DNA of 64,000 bases from Marinobacter litoralis (GCF_016427555.1 NZ_JAELVS010000003.1:336550-400549); one strand, 5' to 3'; shown: positions 36,301-47,801, numbered from the stretch's first letter. The notes: generated from the letters alone by a model not told the origin. A program made the numbers and translations.

Positions 36301-37401
36301 TTACGGCTCAACTACTGAAACGCTTGAAATCGTTCCACCTAGATTCCGCTCCCTCGTGGACAGCTCCGCACCTACCCTGCGAGCAATATCACGGTAGCGG
36401 CGAGCCACTTCAGAATCGGGTTCGGCAACGACGGTTGGCGAACCGCTGTCGGTTTGTTCGCGGATGGTCATGTGCAGGGGCAGCTGGCCCAGCAAGGTGG
36501 TGTCGTATTCTTCCGCGATGCGTGCGCCGCCTTCGCAGCCGAACAGGTGTTCTTCGTGACCGCAATTGCTGCAGATGTGCACGCTCATGTTTTCGATCAC
36601 ACCGATCACGGGGATGTCCACTTTGCGGAACATTTCGATGCCTTTTTTACCGTCCAGCAAGGCGATGTCTTGCGGAGTGGTGACGATGACGGTGCCGGTG
36701 ACCGGGACTTTTTGGCCCAGGGTGAGCTGGATGTCGCCGGTGCCCGGTGGCATGTCCACCACAAGGTAATCGAGTTCATCCCAAAGGGTTTGTTGTAGCA
36801 GTTGCATGACGGCACCGCTGACCATGGGGCCACGCCAGGCCATGGGGGTTTTGTCGGTGGTGACGAAGGCCATGGAGTTGGCTTGCAGGCCGTGGGCCTG
36901 CATGGGCACGAAGTATTTATTTTCGCGCACGTCAGGGCGTTTTCCTTCGGGCACGCCGAGCATCATGCCGATGCTGGGGCCGTAGATGTCGGCATCCAGG
37001 ATTCCGACTCGGGCGCCTTCGGCGTGTAGCGCCAAGGCCAGGTTGACGGCGGTGGTGGATTTACCGACGCCGCCTTTGCCGGAGGCCACGGCGATGATGT
37101 TTTTCACGCCGGGGACCGAGGCGATTTCTTTGTTGATTTTGCAGGCGTGGATTTTTTGCGCGACATGCACTTCGGCGCTTTCTACACCGTCTACGAACTC
37201 AATCGCATTGGCGACGATTTGTTTAAGGCCGCCAGCAATGCCTTTTGACGGGTATGGCAACTCGACCATCAAGGTGACATTTCCCTGTTCGTCTGCCGTC
37301 AGATTTTTCACCGCCCCCAGCTCGTAAAGGTCTTTGTTCAGGTACGGGTCACGGTATTCGCGTACGGCGTCTTCAAGTGCCTTTTGGGGGATCTGGGTCA
37401 T
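36301..37401 (-). CDS. apbC: Fe-S cluster carrier ATPase ApbC/Mrp
   Basis: 366 residues, P-loop scaffold or carrier that hands Fe-S clusters to apoproteins. The N-terminal 80 residues are a DUF59/MIP18 domain. VASGKGGVGKSTTAVNLA (about 103-120) is the deviant Walker A, and HICSNCGHEEHLFG carries the CxxC cluster ligands (about 270-285). Start taken at MTQIPQKALEDAV. Divergent from metG, as in Pseudomonas and E. coli. Fe-S carriers suit the neighbouring Rsx and Nth Fe-S proteins. Confidence 0.95.
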   Translation of the reverse strand: MTQIPQKALEDAVREYRDPYLNKDLYELGAVKNLTADEQGNVTLMVELPYPSKGIAGGLKQIVANAIEFVDGVESAEVHVAQKIHACKINKEIASVPGVKNIIAVASGKGGVGKSTTAVNLALALHAEGARVGILDADIYGPSIGMMLGVPEGKRPDVRENKYFVPMQAHGLQANSMAFVTTDKTPMAWRGPMVSGAVMQLLQQTLWDELDYLVVDMPPGTGDIQLTLGQKVPVTGTVIVTTPQDIALLDGKKGIEMFRKVDIPVIGVIENMSVHICSNCGHEEHLFGCEGGARIAEEYDTTLLGQLPLHMTIREQTDSGSPTVVAEPDSEVARRYRDIARRVGAELSTRERNLGGTISSVSVVEP

Positions 37402-37579
37402 CGGTGTCTCCGGAATATGCTTATCACCCTGAATGCAGGTGAAAATTGATGGCTTGGAAGGTATCATCTGTGGCCGTTTCTGACCATATGGGGTCTTCGT
37501 CTGGAACAATCAATTCTGATTGTCTTCAAAACCCTGTTTGGCTTTCCACCCCGTATCAACATAAGGTTCGGACATCACC

Positions 37580-39613
37580 ATGACGCAAGCGAGCAATCAA
37601 CAGCGCGACATTCTGGTTACCAGCGCTCTGCCCTACGCCAACGGGCCCATCCATCTCGGGCACCTGCTGGAATACATTCAGACCGATATCTGGGTGCGCT
37701 ACCAGAAAATGCGTGGCCACAACTGCTATTACGTTTGCGCCGACGATGCCCACGGTACCGCGATTATGCTGCGGGCCGAGCGTGAAGGCATTACGCCGGA
37801 GCAGTTGATTGACCGGATTCGCCAGGAGCATCAGGAAGATTTTTCCGGCTTCCACATCCAGTTCGACAACTATTACTCGACCCATTCGGAAGAAAACCAA
37901 TACTTTTCCGAATACATCTACCGTCAGATCCAGGCCAAAGGCAACATCGCGACTCGCAAGATCAAGCAGTTCTTTGATCCCGAAAAAGAGATGTTTCTGG
38001 CGGACCGTTTCATTAAAGGCACCTGCCCGAAATGTAAGACCGACGATCAATACGGGGATAACTGTGAGGCCTGTGGCGCTACCTATACGCCCGGCGAGCT
38101 GATCAATCCTCGCTCAGCGGTTTCAGGTGCCACGCCGGTTGAGAAAGAGTCTGAACATTACTTCTTCAGACTGCCGGAGTTCCACGATTTCCTGAGTAAG
38201 TGGACGCGCAGTGGCACACTGCAACCCCAAGTGGCCAACAAACTGGCGGAATGGCTGGACGCAGGTCTTCAGGAGTGGGACATCAGCCGCGATGCGCCTT
38301 ACTTCGGTTTTGAGATCCCGGACGCGCCGGGCAAGTATTTTTACGTTTGGCTGGACGCGCCAATTGGCTATCTGGCCAGCTTCAAAAACCTGTGTAACCA
38401 TGAAGGTATCGATTTCGAGCACTTCTGGAAGAAAGATTCCACGGCCGAGGTGTATCACTTCATTGGTAAAGACATCATCAACTTCCACGCTCTGTTCTGG
38501 CCTTCGATGTTGCACGATGCCGGTTTCCGCACACCAACGGCGGTTTGGGCACACGGCTTTGTCACCGTTAATGGCAAGAAGATGTCGAAATCTCGCGGCA
38601 CCTTCATCATGGCTCGCACCTATCTGGATCATTTGAACCCGGAATATTTGCGCTATTACTTCGCCGCCAAGCTTACCGGCGGTGTCGATGACATGGACTT
38701 GAACCTCGAAGATTTCGCCGCGCGGGTGAATTCGGATCTCGTCGGCAAGGTGGTCAATATCGCCAGCCGCAGCGCCGGTTTCATTACCAAACGGTTCGAT
38801 GGTCAGCTCGGCCAAGTTACCGAGAAGGAAAAACTGCAAGAATTCATCGACGCTGGCGAACAAATTGCGGAGTTTTACGAAACCCGCGAATTTGGTCGTG
38901 CCATGCGCCGGATCATGGAGTTGGCCGACATTGCCAACCAGTACGTGAATGACGAGCAGCCCTGGATCATTGCCAAGCAGGAAGGTCAGGACGATAAGCT
39001 GCAGGCGATCTGCACGAATGCGATCAACATGTTCCGCCTGCTGATGACGTATCTGACGCCGGTATTGCCAAAGACGGCACAGGCATCGGCATCGTTCCTG
39101 AACGACCGCCTGACTTGGAATGAGCGTGCGAACCTGCTGGAAAATCACGGCATCGACAAGTTCAAACCTCTGATGAGCCGTGTCGATATGGCCCATGTTG
39201 AGAAGATGCTGGATGCTTCCAAGGAAGAGATGCCAGCCGCTGCAGGTCAGCAGCAGGCTCCCGCGTCTGATCTGGAACCCATTGCAGACGAAATCGAATT
39301 CGGCGATTTCGCGAAGGTGGATCTGCGTGTGGTGAAAATCGTCAAAGCTGAGCATGTAGAAGGTGCCGACAAGCTACTTCGCCTCACTCTTGACGTGGGA
39401 CATGGCGAGCGAAACGTGTTTGCGGGTATTAAGTCTGCCTACAAACCGGAAGAGCTCGAAGGCCGCCTGACCGTTATGGTTGCCAACCTGAAGCCTCGGA
39501 AGATGAAGTTTGGTATGTCCGAAGGCATGGTTCTGGCCGCAGGGCCGGGCGGGAAAGACATTTTCATTCTATCCCCGGACTCCGGCGCCACGCCGGGCAT
39601 GCGGGTGATGTAA
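37580..39613 (+). CDS. metG: Methionyl-tRNA synthetase
   Basis: 677 residues. [18 protein letters not shown] (about 14-31) has the HIGH-like motif, [21 protein letters not shown] (about 147-167) is the zinc knuckle, and [10 protein letters not shown] (about 333-342) the KMSKS loop. The C-terminal domain ([24 protein letters not shown] onward) is the EMAP/Trbp tRNA-binding dimer domain. It ends 24 nt before rsxA, so read-through into rsx is likely. Confidence 0.97.
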   Translation: MTQASNQQRDILVTSALPYANGPIHLGHLLEYIQTDIWVRYQKMRGHNCYYVCADDAHGTAIMLRAEREGITPEQLIDRIRQEHQEDFSGFHIQFDNYYSTHSEENQYFSEYIYRQIQAKGNIATRKIKQFFDPEKEMFLADRFIKGTCPKCKTDDQYGDNCEACGATYTPGELINPRSAVSGATPVEKESEHYFFRLPEFHDFLSKWTRSGTLQPQVANKLAEWLDAGLQEWDISRDAPYFGFEIPDAPGKYFYVWLDAPIGYLASFKNLCNHEGIDFEHFWKKDSTAEVYHFIGKDIINFHALFWPSMLHDAGFRTPTAVWAHGFVTVNGKKMSKSRGTFIMARTYLDHLNPEYLRYYFAAKLTGGVDDMDLNLEDFAARVNSDLVGKVVNIASRSAGFITKRFDGQLGQVTEKEKLQEFIDAGEQIAEFYETREFGRAMRRIMELADIANQYVNDEQPWIIAKQEGQDDKLQAICTNAINMFRLLMTYLTPVLPKTAQASASFLNDRLTWNERANLLENHGIDKFKPLMSRVDMAHVEKMLDASKEEMPAAAGQQQAPASDLEPIADEIEFGDFAKVDLRVVKIVKAEHVEGADKLLRLTLDVGHGERNVFAGIKSAYKPEELEGRLTVMVANLKPRKMKFGMSEGMVLAAGPGGKDIFILSPDSGATPGMRVM

Positions 39614-39637
39614 GCAGCAACAGCAGAGACGCTCCTG

Positions 39638-40219
39638 ATGACAGAGTATTTGCTTATTTTGGTCAGTACGATCCTGGTGAACAACTTCGTGCTGGTGCAG
39701 TTCCTCGGGCTATGTCCTTTCATGGGGGTTTCCGGAAAACTGGAAACCGCCATGGGCATGTCGCTGGCAACTACCTTTGTTCTGACGCTGGCGTCTGTGT
39801 GCAGTTACCTTGCGTACACCTACTTGCTGGAACCACTGGATCTGGCGTTCTTGCGCACCATCACTTTCATCCTGGTGATTGCCGTGGTTGTTCAGTTCAC
39901 CGAAATGGTGGTGCGCAAAACCAGCCCTTTGCTGTACCGGGTTCTGGGCATTTTCTTGCCGCTTATTACCACCAACTGTGCGGTATTGGGTGTCGCGCTG
40001 CTTAACATCAACAAGAACAACAATTTTATCGAATCTGTTCTGTACGGTTTCGGGGCAGCGGCCGGTTTTTCTATGGTGCTGGTTCTGTTTGCGGCGATGC
40101 GTGAGCGCATTGCAGTATCAGATGTCCCTGTGGCCTTTCGCGGCGCCTCCATTGGCCTGATCACGGCCGGTCTGATGGCACTGGCCTTCCTGGGCTTTAC
40201 CGGCCTGGTTGCGGTCTGA
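39638..40219 (+). CDS. rsxA: Ion-translocating electron transport complex subunit RsxA/RnfA
   Basis: 193 residues with six hydrophobic helices. The start [32 protein letters not shown] carries the conserved Cys-containing helix that holds the membrane [2Fe-2S] site shared with RsxE. First gene of rsxABCDGE. The complex couples ferredoxin/NADH electron flow to ion transport (Na+ or H+) and in E. coli keeps SoxR reduced. Confidence 0.96.
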   Translation: MTEYLLILVSTILVNNFVLVQFLGLCPFMGVSGKLETAMGMSLATTFVLTLASVCSYLAYTYLLEPLDLAFLRTITFILVIAVVVQFTEMVVRKTSPLLYRVLGIFLPLITTNCAVLGVALLNINKNNNFIESVLYGFGAAAGFSMVLVLFAAMRERIAVSDVPVAFRGASIGLITAGLMALAFLGFTGLVAV

Positions 40220-40231
40220 GGAGCACGCACG

Positions 40232-40804
40232 ATGTGGATTAGTTTCCTGATTGCCGTCACCGTGCTGCTCACGTTGGCGTTGGTATTTGGTGGATTACTA
40301 GGATTTGCTTCCGAACGCTTCAAGGTTGAGGGCAACCCTCTGGTCGATCAGATCGACTCCCTCCTGCCCCAAACCCAATGCGGCCAATGTGGCTACCCGG
40401 GCTGCCGGCCTTATGCCGATGCCATTGCTGAAGGTGATGCCATCAACAAATGCCCCCCCGGGGGTGAAAGCACCATAAAAGCTCTGGCTGATCTGCTCGA
40501 TGTGGAGCCTCAGCCTTTGGATGCCGAACACGGCGCCGAGCAAGCCGTCCGCGTTGCGGTGATTCGGGAAGACGAGTGCATTGGCTGCACAAAATGCATC
40601 CAGGCCTGCCCGGTGGATGCCATCCTCGGCGCAGCGAAGCACATGCACACGGTTATCGAAAGCGAATGCACGGGCTGTGATCTGTGCGTGGAGCCTTGCC
40701 CCGTTGATTGCATTGATATGGTCACCGTTGAAACGGACATCCGTACCTGGACACCACCAGCACCGAGCATTATTGCCACTGATCGCCAGGGAGCCACCGT
40801 CTGA
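40232..40804 (+). CDS. rsxB: Rsx/Rnf complex ferredoxin subunit RsxB
   Basis: 190 residues. One N-terminal helix (about 3-25) anchors it. [14 protein letters not shown] is a [4Fe-4S] domain (about 48-75), and two ferredoxin motifs follow: [15 protein letters not shown] and [15 protein letters not shown]. The stop overlaps the rsxC start (ATGA-type). Electrons pass from here to RsxC and RsxD/G. Confidence 0.97.
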   Translation: MWISFLIAVTVLLTLALVFGGLLGFASERFKVEGNPLVDQIDSLLPQTQCGQCGYPGCRPYADAIAEGDAINKCPPGGESTIKALADLLDVEPQPLDAEHGAEQAVRVAVIREDECIGCTKCIQACPVDAILGAAKHMHTVIESECTGCDLCVEPCPVDCIDMVTVETDIRTWTPPAPSIIATDRQGATV

Positions 40805-42621
40805 TGAGCCAGTTGTGGGATTTTTCAGGCGGCATTCATCCGCCCGAAAACAAGATTCAATCCACCCGTCGCCCTATCCGGCCGGCCGGTATTCCTGAAC
40901 GCCTGATCCTGCCGTTGCAGCAACATATCGGTGTGCAAGCTGAAGCGTTGGTCAATGTAGGTGACCGGGTCCTGAAGGGCCAGAAAATAGCCGACATCAC
41001 AACCGGCATGGGTGTTCCGGTTCACGCACCGACCTCCGGCACCATCCAGGCCATTGAACAGCAACCGGTCCCCCACCCGTCAGGCATGTCGGACCTATGT
41101 GTGATTCTGCAACCGGATGGTGAAGACAAGTGGGTCGATCTGCACCCCGTGGTGAACTATCAAAAACTCGACCGGGACGAAGTGTTGCAGCTGATCCGCG
41201 ACGCGGGCATTTCTGGCATGGGCGGTGCGGGCTTTCCGACGACCATCAAGCTAAGACCACCTCGTGACCGCAAGGTTGAGACGCTGATCCTCAACGGTGC
41301 CGAGTGCGAGCCTTACATCACAGCTGATGATATGACCATGCGCGAACACGCCGCCGAGGTGGTGTCGGGCATGCAAATTATGGCGTGGATTTTACGCCCC
41401 TCCCGATGCGTTATTGGCATTGAGGACAACAAACCGGAAGCGATTGCTGCCCTGCGCGAAGCGGTAGAAGGCACTCAGATTGAAGTGACGGTCATCCCGA
41501 CCAAATATCCGTCTGGGGGTGAAAAACAGCTGGTCCATATTCTGACGGGCTTGGAAGTACCCAGCGGTGGCATACCGGCAGACATCGGAGTGATGTGCCA
41601 GAACGTGGGCACAGCCGTTGCCGTCTCGCGCGCGATCCATGAAGGCAAGCCGCTGATTTCGCGGATCGTGACCATCACCGGTGACGCCGTGCAAGAGCCC
41701 GGCAATTTCGACACTCTGCTTGGTACACCGGTCAGCGATTTGTTATCCGCGGCCGGGCTGCAAGCTCAGTTACTGAACCGTTTGGTGCAAGGCGGCCCCA
41801 TGATGGGCTACACGCTCACCACCGATGCGGTTCCGGTGGTAAAAACCTCCAACTGCGTAATTGCTGCAACCGCTCGGGAACTTCAGGCTCCGCCGCCAGA
41901 GCAGCCCTGTATTCGCTGTGGCCAATGCGCGGAAGTATGCCCGATGGAACTCTTGCCTCAGCAGCTTTTCTGGTACTCCAAAGCGGAAGAGTTCGAGAAA
42001 GCCGAGCACCTTAACCTGTTCGATTGCATCGAATGCGGGGCCTGCTCTTACGTTTGCCCAAGTTCAATTCCCTTGGTGCAATACTATCGCTTTGCCAAAG
42101 GCGAAATTCGCAACCAGCGCGAAGAACAACTCAAATCGGACCGAGCGAGAGAACGGTTCGAGGCTCGCCAGGCGCGTCTTGAGCGGGAGCAGCAAGAAAA
42201 AGAACAGCGCCGCAAAGAGCGAGCGAAAGCCGCCGCCGAAGCGCAGGCGAAAAAGAAGGCCGAAGCCGAAAAGGCAGCAGCAGAAGGCGACGCCGCTGAC
42301 GACCGGGCAGCCAAAGCGGCTTTGGTGCAGCAGGCACTGGAGCGCAAAAAAGCCAAAGCCGCCGAGGCCAAACCTGAGCCTGCACCGGCTGCAGAACAAC
42401 CCGATTTCGAAGCGCTGGAGAAACAGGTCACCCAAGCCGAAGCCAAGCTCAATACCATGCAAGGGATGCTCGACGAGGCAAAAGCTCAGCAAGCCGACAA
42501 CGTCGACAAACTCGAGCGCGCGGTCGCAAAAAACCACGAGCGCGTTAAACGGGCAAAAGAGGCGCTCGCCGAAGCCCGTAAGCAAGTCCCGGCTGAACCC
42601 GAAACTCCGTCGTCCGAGTAA
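40804..42621 (+). CDS. rsxC: Rsx/Rnf complex subunit RsxC
   Basis: 605 residues. The N-terminal domain, a Rossmann-like NADH/FMN-binding region (GGAGFPTTIKL, NGAECEPYIT) and SLBB domain are followed by two [4Fe-4S] motifs: CIRCGQCAEVCP (about 367-378) and CIECGACSYVCP (about 408-419). From about 435 the protein is an Ala/Lys/Glu/Gln-rich helical tail of about 170 residues, probably coiled coil. This tail varies in length among species. Confidence 0.95.
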   Translation: MSQLWDFSGGIHPPENKIQSTRRPIRPAGIPERLILPLQQHIGVQAEALVNVGDRVLKGQKIADITTGMGVPVHAPTSGTIQAIEQQPVPHPSGMSDLCVILQPDGEDKWVDLHPVVNYQKLDRDEVLQLIRDAGISGMGGAGFPTTIKLRPPRDRKVETLILNGAECEPYITADDMTMREHAAEVVSGMQIMAWILRPSRCVIGIEDNKPEAIAALREAVEGTQIEVTVIPTKYPSGGEKQLVHILTGLEVPSGGIPADIGVMCQNVGTAVAVSRAIHEGKPLISRIVTITGDAVQEPGNFDTLLGTPVSDLLSAAGLQAQLLNRLVQGGPMMGYTLTTDAVPVVKTSNCVIAATARELQAPPPEQPCIRCGQCAEVCPMELLPQQLFWYSKAEEFEKAEHLNLFDCIECGACSYVCPSSIPLVQYYRFAKGEIRNQREEQLKSDRARERFEARQARLEREQQEKEQRRKERAKAAAEAQAKKKAEAEKAAAEGDAADDRAAKAALVQQALERKKAKAAEAKPEPAPAAEQPDFEALEKQVTQAEAKLNTMQGMLDEAKAQQADNVDKLERAVAKNHERVKRAKEALAEARKQVPAEPETPSSE

Positions 42622-42642
42622 CTTATTTCAGGCTGATCGTTC

Positions 42643-43701
42643 ATGGCATTAATTCAACAGTCTTCTCCTCACGCCCGCAGCGCGCGCCCCACATCGCGCG
42701 TTATGCTGTGGGTCATTCTCGCAGCACTTCCGGGCTTGCTTGCCCAAACCTTGTTCTTTGGCTGGGGTAACCTGATCAATGTGATTTGGTGCGTCGCACT
42801 GGCAATTGCTACCGAAGCCCTCGTTCTGAAGCTTCGAAACAAACCGATTGGCTTTTTCTTGCGTGACAATACGGCGGCGGTCACCGGCCTGCTGCTGGGG
42901 TTATCTCTGCCGCAACTGGCGCCCTGGTGGGTCTCTGCGGTTGCCGTCATTACCGCCATTGTGGTGGCGAAACAACTCTACGGAGGCTTAGGCTCAAACC
43001 CGTTTAACCCGGCCATGGTCGGGTATGCTCTGGTGCTGGTGTCGTTTCCCGTTGCCATGACAACGAACTGGGCTCAGCCAACCGCACTCTGGGCTGGGGC
43101 ACCGGGATTTGGTGATACTCTGGCTACAATTTTTTCCGCCAGCCAAACCGCGGTCGATGGCTGGACCATGGCCACGCCTCTGGATGAATACAAACACAAA
43201 ATTGCCACACACACCGCAGCCGAAGTGCTGCAACACCCCACTTTTGGTGAGCTTGTGGCTCGAGGCTGGGAGTGGGTTAATCTGGCATTTCTGCTGGGCG
43301 GGCTGGCGCTTATCGCCCTGAAAATTATCAGTTGGCACATTCCGGTAGCGTTTCTTGCCGGCATCACTGTTATGAGCCTGGCGTTTGGCAGCAATGCCGA
43401 TCAGTACGTTCCACTGCAGCTGCACCTGTTAGCCGGCGGTACCATGCTTGGCGCGTTCTTTATTGCCACAGACCCCGTCTCGGCGGCCACCAGTCATCAC
43501 GGCAAGCTTGTCTACGGTGCCAGTATCGGTGTGCTTGTTTACCTGATCCGTACCTGGGGCAACTATCCGGATGCGGTCGCCTTTAGCGTTTTATTGATGA
43601 ATTTTGCGGTGCCCTTTATTGATCATTACACACCACCGCGTACCTATGGGCACCACAAAGCACGTCGTGGTCTGCCCAGCAAAAACGGAGCGAAGTCATG
43701 A
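42643..43701 (+). CDS. rsxD: Rsx/Rnf complex subunit RsxD
   Basis: 352 residues, membrane protein with about eight helices. The covalent FMN site is the Thr in DGWTMATPL (about residue 187). Its last codons overlap rsxG (ATGA). Confidence 0.95.
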   Translation: MALIQQSSPHARSARPTSRVMLWVILAALPGLLAQTLFFGWGNLINVIWCVALAIATEALVLKLRNKPIGFFLRDNTAAVTGLLLGLSLPQLAPWWVSAVAVITAIVVAKQLYGGLGSNPFNPAMVGYALVLVSFPVAMTTNWAQPTALWAGAPGFGDTLATIFSASQTAVDGWTMATPLDEYKHKIATHTAAEVLQHPTFGELVARGWEWVNLAFLLGGLALIALKIISWHIPVAFLAGITVMSLAFGSNADQYVPLQLHLLAGGTMLGAFFIATDPVSAATSHHGKLVYGASIGVLVYLIRTWGNYPDAVAFSVLLMNFAVPFIDHYTPPRTYGHHKARRGLPSKNGAKS

Positions 43702-44399
43702 ATGCAATGATGAGTTCCGTTCGCCGTAGCGCCATTGGTTTGGGCCTGTTCGCTGTCATTACCGGCGGCACTATCGCACTGACCCAAGGTGTCACTAAAA
43801 ACCGGATAATCGAACAGGCTGAACGCGCTGAAGCCAAAGCACTGTTTGAAATCATCCCGGAAAGCCAGCACGACAACGATTTGCTGAAAGATGTTGTGAC
43901 GCTGCCGGCAGACTCCCAACTACCGTCGCAAGATCCGGTACAGGTATGGGTTGCCCGGAGCAGCGGCCAACCGGTCGGGATTATCATGCCCACTACCGCC
44001 CCGGACGGGTATTCTGGCGACATTCGCTTGCTGGTGGGCATTAACATGGATGGCGAGATCATGGGCGTTCGGGTGACCAATCACCGTGAAACACCCGGGC
44101 TGGGCGACCGTATAGAAACCCGGAAATCCGACTGGATTTACAATTTCGACGGGCGTTCCCTCAGCAATCCGCGGCCCAGGCTTTGGAATGTCAAAAAGAA
44201 CGGCGGTGTCTTCGACCAATTCACCGGTGCCACCATCACTCCGCGAGCCATCGTGAAAGCCGTTCAACGGTCGCTGGTCTATTTCCAGGAACACCGGCAG
44301 GATATACGGGAACGCTTGAACGAAGCGCTACCCGGCAATCCCAACACGCAGCGCCCCGAAGTCATTGCGGGTGAACTCAACACTGCGGAGCATTCGTGA
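43698..44399 (+). CDS. rsxG: Rsx/Rnf complex subunit RsxG
   Basis: 233 residues. One N-terminal helix (about 13-33) and a periplasmic FMN-binding domain; [15 protein letters not shown] contains the covalent-FMN Thr of the S/T-GAT motif. The conserved [12 protein letters not shown] precedes it. Overlaps rsxE by 4 nt (GTGA). Confidence 0.95.
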   Translation: MNAMMSSVRRSAIGLGLFAVITGGTIALTQGVTKNRIIEQAERAEAKALFEIIPESQHDNDLLKDVVTLPADSQLPSQDPVQVWVARSSGQPVGIIMPTTAPDGYSGDIRLLVGINMDGEIMGVRVTNHRETPGLGDRIETRKSDWIYNFDGRSLSNPRPRLWNVKKNGGVFDQFTGATITPRAIVKAVQRSLVYFQEHRQDIRERLNEALPGNPNTQRPEVIAGELNTAEHS

Positions 44400-45118
44400 T
44401 TATGGCCACCAAAACTTCTACCGAAATTATCAAAGAAGGTCTATGGACCAATAACCCTGCCCTGGTACAGGTGCTAGGGCTCTGCCCATTGCTGGCGGTC
44501 ACCAGCACCGTCGTCAATGCCATTGGTCTAGGGCTTGCTACCTTACTGGTTCTGATCGGCTCTAATCTGTCGGTCTCGCTGATCCGCAATTTTGTCGGTG
44601 AGTCGGTCCGCCTCCCGGCCTTTGTGATGATCATCGCCTCATTCGTGACCTGTGCAGAACTGCTGATGCAGGCATTCACCTATGAGCTTTATCAAATTCT
44701 CGGCATATTCATTCCCCTGATCGTAACCAATTGCGCCATTCTGGGTCGTGCTGATGCTTTTGCCTCCAAAAACGCGCCCCTGCCCGCTCTCCTTGACGGT
44801 GTCATGATGGGGCTGGGCTTCCTGCTGGTCTTAATCCTTCTGGGTGGTATGCGGGAATTAATTGGCCAGGGGACCTTATTTGCCGATATGCATTTGTTGC
44901 TCGGCCCGGATGCCGCAAACTGGACCATTCGCCCTTTCGAGCACTACCCCGACATGCTGTTCATGGTGCTTCCGCCGGGTGCGTTTGTGGGGCTGGGCCT
45001 TCTCATTGCACTGAAAAACAGTATTGACCAGCGCCTGAAAGAGAAGCAATTGGCTGCAGCACCTGTGCAGGCAGAAGCAGGTAGCAAACGCGTGCGGGTG
45101 ACCGGCACCGTTTCCTGA
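44396..45118 (+). CDS. rsxE: Rsx/Rnf complex subunit RsxE
   Basis: 240 residues from a GTG overlapping the rsxG stop; an ATG two codons later is a possible alternative. Six helices, related to Rsx[23 protein letters not shown] holds the conserved Cys. Last gene of the complex, followed after 31 bp by nth. Confidence 0.95.
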   Translation: MIMATKTSTEIIKEGLWTNNPALVQVLGLCPLLAVTSTVVNAIGLGLATLLVLIGSNLSVSLIRNFVGESVRLPAFVMIIASFVTCAELLMQAFTYELYQILGIFIPLIVTNCAILGRADAFASKNAPLPALLDGVMMGLGFLLVLILLGGMRELIGQGTLFADMHLLLGPDAANWTIRPFEHYPDMLFMVLPPGAFVGLGLLIALKNSIDQRLKEKQLAAAPVQAEAGSKRVRVTGTVS

Positions 45119-45149
45119 CTGTCATGAACGACTCTATTTCCGGAAGATC

Positions 45150-45788
45150 ATGAACAAAGATAAGCGTACCGAAATCTTCACACGCCTGAGAAACGAGAAC
45201 CCGAATCCGACCACCGAGCTGAACTACAGCTCTCCGTTTGAGCTACTGATTGCGGTGATTTTGTCGGCACAAGCTACTGACGTTGGCGTGAACAAAGCCA
45301 CCGACAAACTTTATCCGGTAGCAAATACCCCGGAAGCCATCTATGCACTGGGAGTCGATGGGCTCAAGGAATACATTAAAACGATCGGTCTGTTTAACAG
45401 CAAAGCCGAAAACGTGATCAAAACCTGTAAGATCCTCATCGACAAACATAACAGCGAAGTGCCCGATAACCGCGAAGACCTGGAGGCTTTGCCGGGCGTC
45501 GGCCGAAAAACCGCCAATGTTGTACTGAATACCGCCTTCCGGCAGCCGGCTATGGCCGTGGACACCCACATTTTCCGGGTCTCCAATCGCACCGGTATAG
45601 CGCCTGGCAAGACCGTATTGGAAGTAGAAAAACGATTAATGCGCCTGGTGCCAAAAGAGTTTTTAATGGACGCGCACCACTGGCTCATTTTGCACGGTCG
45701 ATACACCTGTGTCGCGCGAAAGCCCAAATGTGGATCCTGTCTGATTGAAGATCTCTGTGAATTCAAGCAGAAACGGGATTACCTGTAA
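45150..45788 (+). CDS. nth: Endonuclease III
   Basis: 212 residues. It is a DNA glycosylase/AP lyase for oxidised pyrimidines. LPGVGRKTANVVLN is the helix-hairpin-helix with the catalytic Lys (about 114-127), the catalytic Asp is in AVDTHIFRV, and CVARKPKCGSCLIEDLC is the C-x6-C-x2-C-x5-C [4Fe-4S] site. GGAAG precedes the ATG. The rsx-nth order is conserved in gammaproteobacteria. Confidence 0.97.
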   Translation: MNKDKRTEIFTRLRNENPNPTTELNYSSPFELLIAVILSAQATDVGVNKATDKLYPVANTPEAIYALGVDGLKEYIKTIGLFNSKAENVIKTCKILIDKHNSEVPDNREDLEALPGVGRKTANVVLNTAFRQPAMAVDTHIFRVSNRTGIAPGKTVLEVEKRLMRLVPKEFLMDAHHWLILHGRYTCVARKPKCGSCLIEDLCEFKQKRDYL

Positions 45789-45806
45789 GGCCCTTAAAGC
45801 TTTACC

Positions 45807-45850
45807 CAAGGCACAAAAAAACCGGCAACAGCCGGTTTTTTTGTGCCTTG
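45807..45850. terminator. Bidirectional terminator between nth and the CHI-like gene
   Basis: A perfect 20-bp stem (CAAGGCACAAAAAAACCGGC and its complement) with a 4-nt AACA loop. The internal A7/T7 tracts flanking GCCGG make a working intrinsic terminator on both strands, serving two convergent genes. Confidence 0.93.
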
Positions 45851-45865
45851 AAACCTACTTGATCC

Positions 45866-46441
45866 TTAGCTCTTGCCAAGCATCTTAGCCTTCAAGTCTT
45901 TCTGGGCGGGTTCGTCTGACAGCCAGATTCCAAACAGCGCCTTTTTAAATTCAAAGTCACCCACGGTATCTTTTTGCTCGCCATTCTTGAACACCTGCAC
46001 GCCAGTGCCTGGAACGTACACGAGCTCAAACACGTCGCTTTCTTTGATTTCCTCTCCGAACACAGCGAGGAACTGGTCAACGTCGGACTGAATGGCGGAC
46101 AGGTCGCCGTCAGTTGCCGCCTTGAAACCGTCCATCGTAGCCTCGGTCATTCGATCGCTGGTGATCATGCCAGAGGTTATATGCAAAGCGATGGCTTGTG
46201 GCTCATCTGCATTAATAACGGTGCCGCCATCGCTGACTTGCTCTTGAACGTATAGACCACCAACGTATAGATCCATAAACCACTTCGAGCGCGTGCCCGC
46301 ACCGTTCAACATAAGTTCCTGGCCTGCTGCCGTGTAGGTGTCGGGAATATCAACACCGGCCACTTCGAGAGCATGCACGGGCGTTACCAGTGCTCCAGCC
46401 AATAGCAAAGAGGCAAATCCCGTTGTAAGTGTCTTCTTCAT
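45866..46441 (-). CDS. Chalcone-isomerase-like protein, periplasmic
   Basis: 191 residues with a signal peptide (MKKTLTTGFASLLLAGALVTPVHA). The mature domain (LEVAGVDIPDTYTAAGQELMLNGAGTRSKWFMDLYVGGLYVQ) is the bacterial CHI-like domain. Catalytic function is not established for bacterial members; a lipid or fatty-acid binding role has been suggested for related folds. Monocistronic between two terminators. Confidence 0.88.
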   Translation of the reverse strand: MKKTLTTGFASLLLAGALVTPVHALEVAGVDIPDTYTAAGQELMLNGAGTRSKWFMDLYVGGLYVQEQVSDGGTVINADEPQAIALHITSGMITSDRMTEATMDGFKAATDGDLSAIQSDVDQFLAVFGEEIKESDVFELVYVPGTGVQVFKNGEQKDTVGDFEFKKALFGIWLSDEPAQKDLKAKMLGKS

Positions 46442-46580
46442 CGTCCTTTCCTTCCATCATTATTATCGAACGCGGTTTCGTGCCGAGGCCGGCACACAGC
46501 CTCCAACCGACGCCACATTCTAGCAATGAAGGTAAACTCGTCATCGGCACCTGGTTCTCATTTGATAGTGACCATAAATG

Positions 46581-46613
46581 AAAAACCGGCCATGTTTCCA
46601 TCGCCGGTTTTTT
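46581..46613 (-). terminator. Terminator of rpoS
   Basis: Stem AAAAACCGGC / GCCGGTTTTT (10 bp) with a 12-nt loop, 24 bp past the rpoS stop on the minus strand and ending in T5. The symmetric A tract could also act on opposite-strand transcripts. Confidence 0.9.
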
Positions 46614-46636
46614 ATTCGCCTCAGATCGAGCGCAAC

Positions 46637-47632
46637 CTATTCGAATAACAGGTTACTAGAAAGGCCTTCTTTTTCAAGGATTTCTCTTAATCGGCGCAGA
46701 GCCTCCACTTGAATCTGACGCACACGCTCCCTAGTCAGTCCGATTTCCTGCCCGACTTCCTCGAGGGTACTGATCGGATAACCCCGCAAACCAAATCGGC
46801 GCGACAAGACTTCCTGCTGCTTGTCACTCAACTGGTCGATCCAGTTTTCAAGGCACGAATTCATGTCGTTGTCTTGCAGTACGTCCGCTGGATCCGACGC
46901 GCCTTCGTCGGCCACGGTATCCAGAAGCGACTTATCACTGCCGGCACCGAGAGGTGTATCCATCGAGGCCACACGCTCGTTAAGCCCCAGCAAGCGCTTG
47001 ACGTCCTTGACCGGCTTATCAACCAATTGGGCAATGTCTTCTGCGGTTGGTTCGTGGTCCAGCTTCTGAGTGAGCTCTCGTGCGGCACGCAGGTACAGAT
47101 TGAGCTCTTTAACCACATGGATGGGCAAGCGGATGGTACGGGTCTGGTTCATGATTGCCCGCTCGATGGTCTGGCGAATCCACCAGGTTGCATAAGTCGA
47201 GAACCGGAAGCCCCGTTCCGGGTCGAACTTTTCAACCGCTCTGATGAGCCCCAGATTACCCTCCTCGATCAAATCGAGAAGTGTGAGCCCGCGATTGACA
47301 TAGCGCCGGGCGATTTTCACCACCAACCGCAAGTTGCTTTCAATCATCCGCTTACGACCAGACTCTTCGCCCTTTCGGGCCAAGCGTGCGAAATACACTT
47401 CTTCTTCTGGTGTTAGTAAGGGGGAAAAACCAATTTCGTTGAGGTACAGCTGAGTGGCATCCAGCTGCTTTTGGGAAGCAAGAAACTTCCCGCGGTAAGT
47501 AAGGTCATCTGATTTATCGACTGCCGCTTTGGTAGCTGGCGTTTTGCCGGGCTTACCTTCGGTCAACATCGACTCGTCCAATTCGTCTACTTCTGCTACG
47601 CGATCAATGACGCCTTCTTGCTCTAGTGACAT
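46637..47632 (-). CDS. rpoS: RNA polymerase sigma factor RpoS
   Basis: 331 residues, stationary-phase/general stress sigma factor. Region 1.2 begins [22 protein letters not shown]; region 2 shows [55 protein letters not shown] in contiguous parts (about 100-155); region 4 ends [26 protein letters not shown]. Downstream of nlpD, the classic arrangement. The 169-bp gap to nlpD probably holds part of the leader; the main promoter may lie inside nlpD as in E. coli. Confidence 0.97.
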   Translation of the reverse strand: MSLEQEGVIDRVAEVDELDESMLTEGKPGKTPATKAAVDKSDDLTYRGKFLASQKQLDATQLYLNEIGFSPLLTPEEEVYFARLARKGEESGRKRMIESNLRLVVKIARRYVNRGLTLLDLIEEGNLGLIRAVEKFDPERGFRFSTYATWWIRQTIERAIMNQTRTIRLPIHVVKELNLYLRAARELTQKLDHEPTAEDIAQLVDKPVKDVKRLLGLNERVASMDTPLGAGSDKSLLDTVADEGASDPADVLQDNDMNSCLENWIDQLSDKQQEVLSRRFGLRGYPISTLEEVGQEIGLTRERVRQIQVEALRRLREILEKEGLSSNLLFE

Positions 47633-47801
47633 GATGCATCCCGCCTCTCAATAATCCTGTGATCGCCCTCTACATCTTATTATTCCGGGCCCATCGTTTT
47701 TGGTTCTGTTCAGGATATTAATGTTTTTGTTGGCAATTTCCGTTGCCGTTTTTCTTGTTTTGCTTTTTGCTGATCCCGGCTCCCTTCGGAAACCACTTTT
47801 T

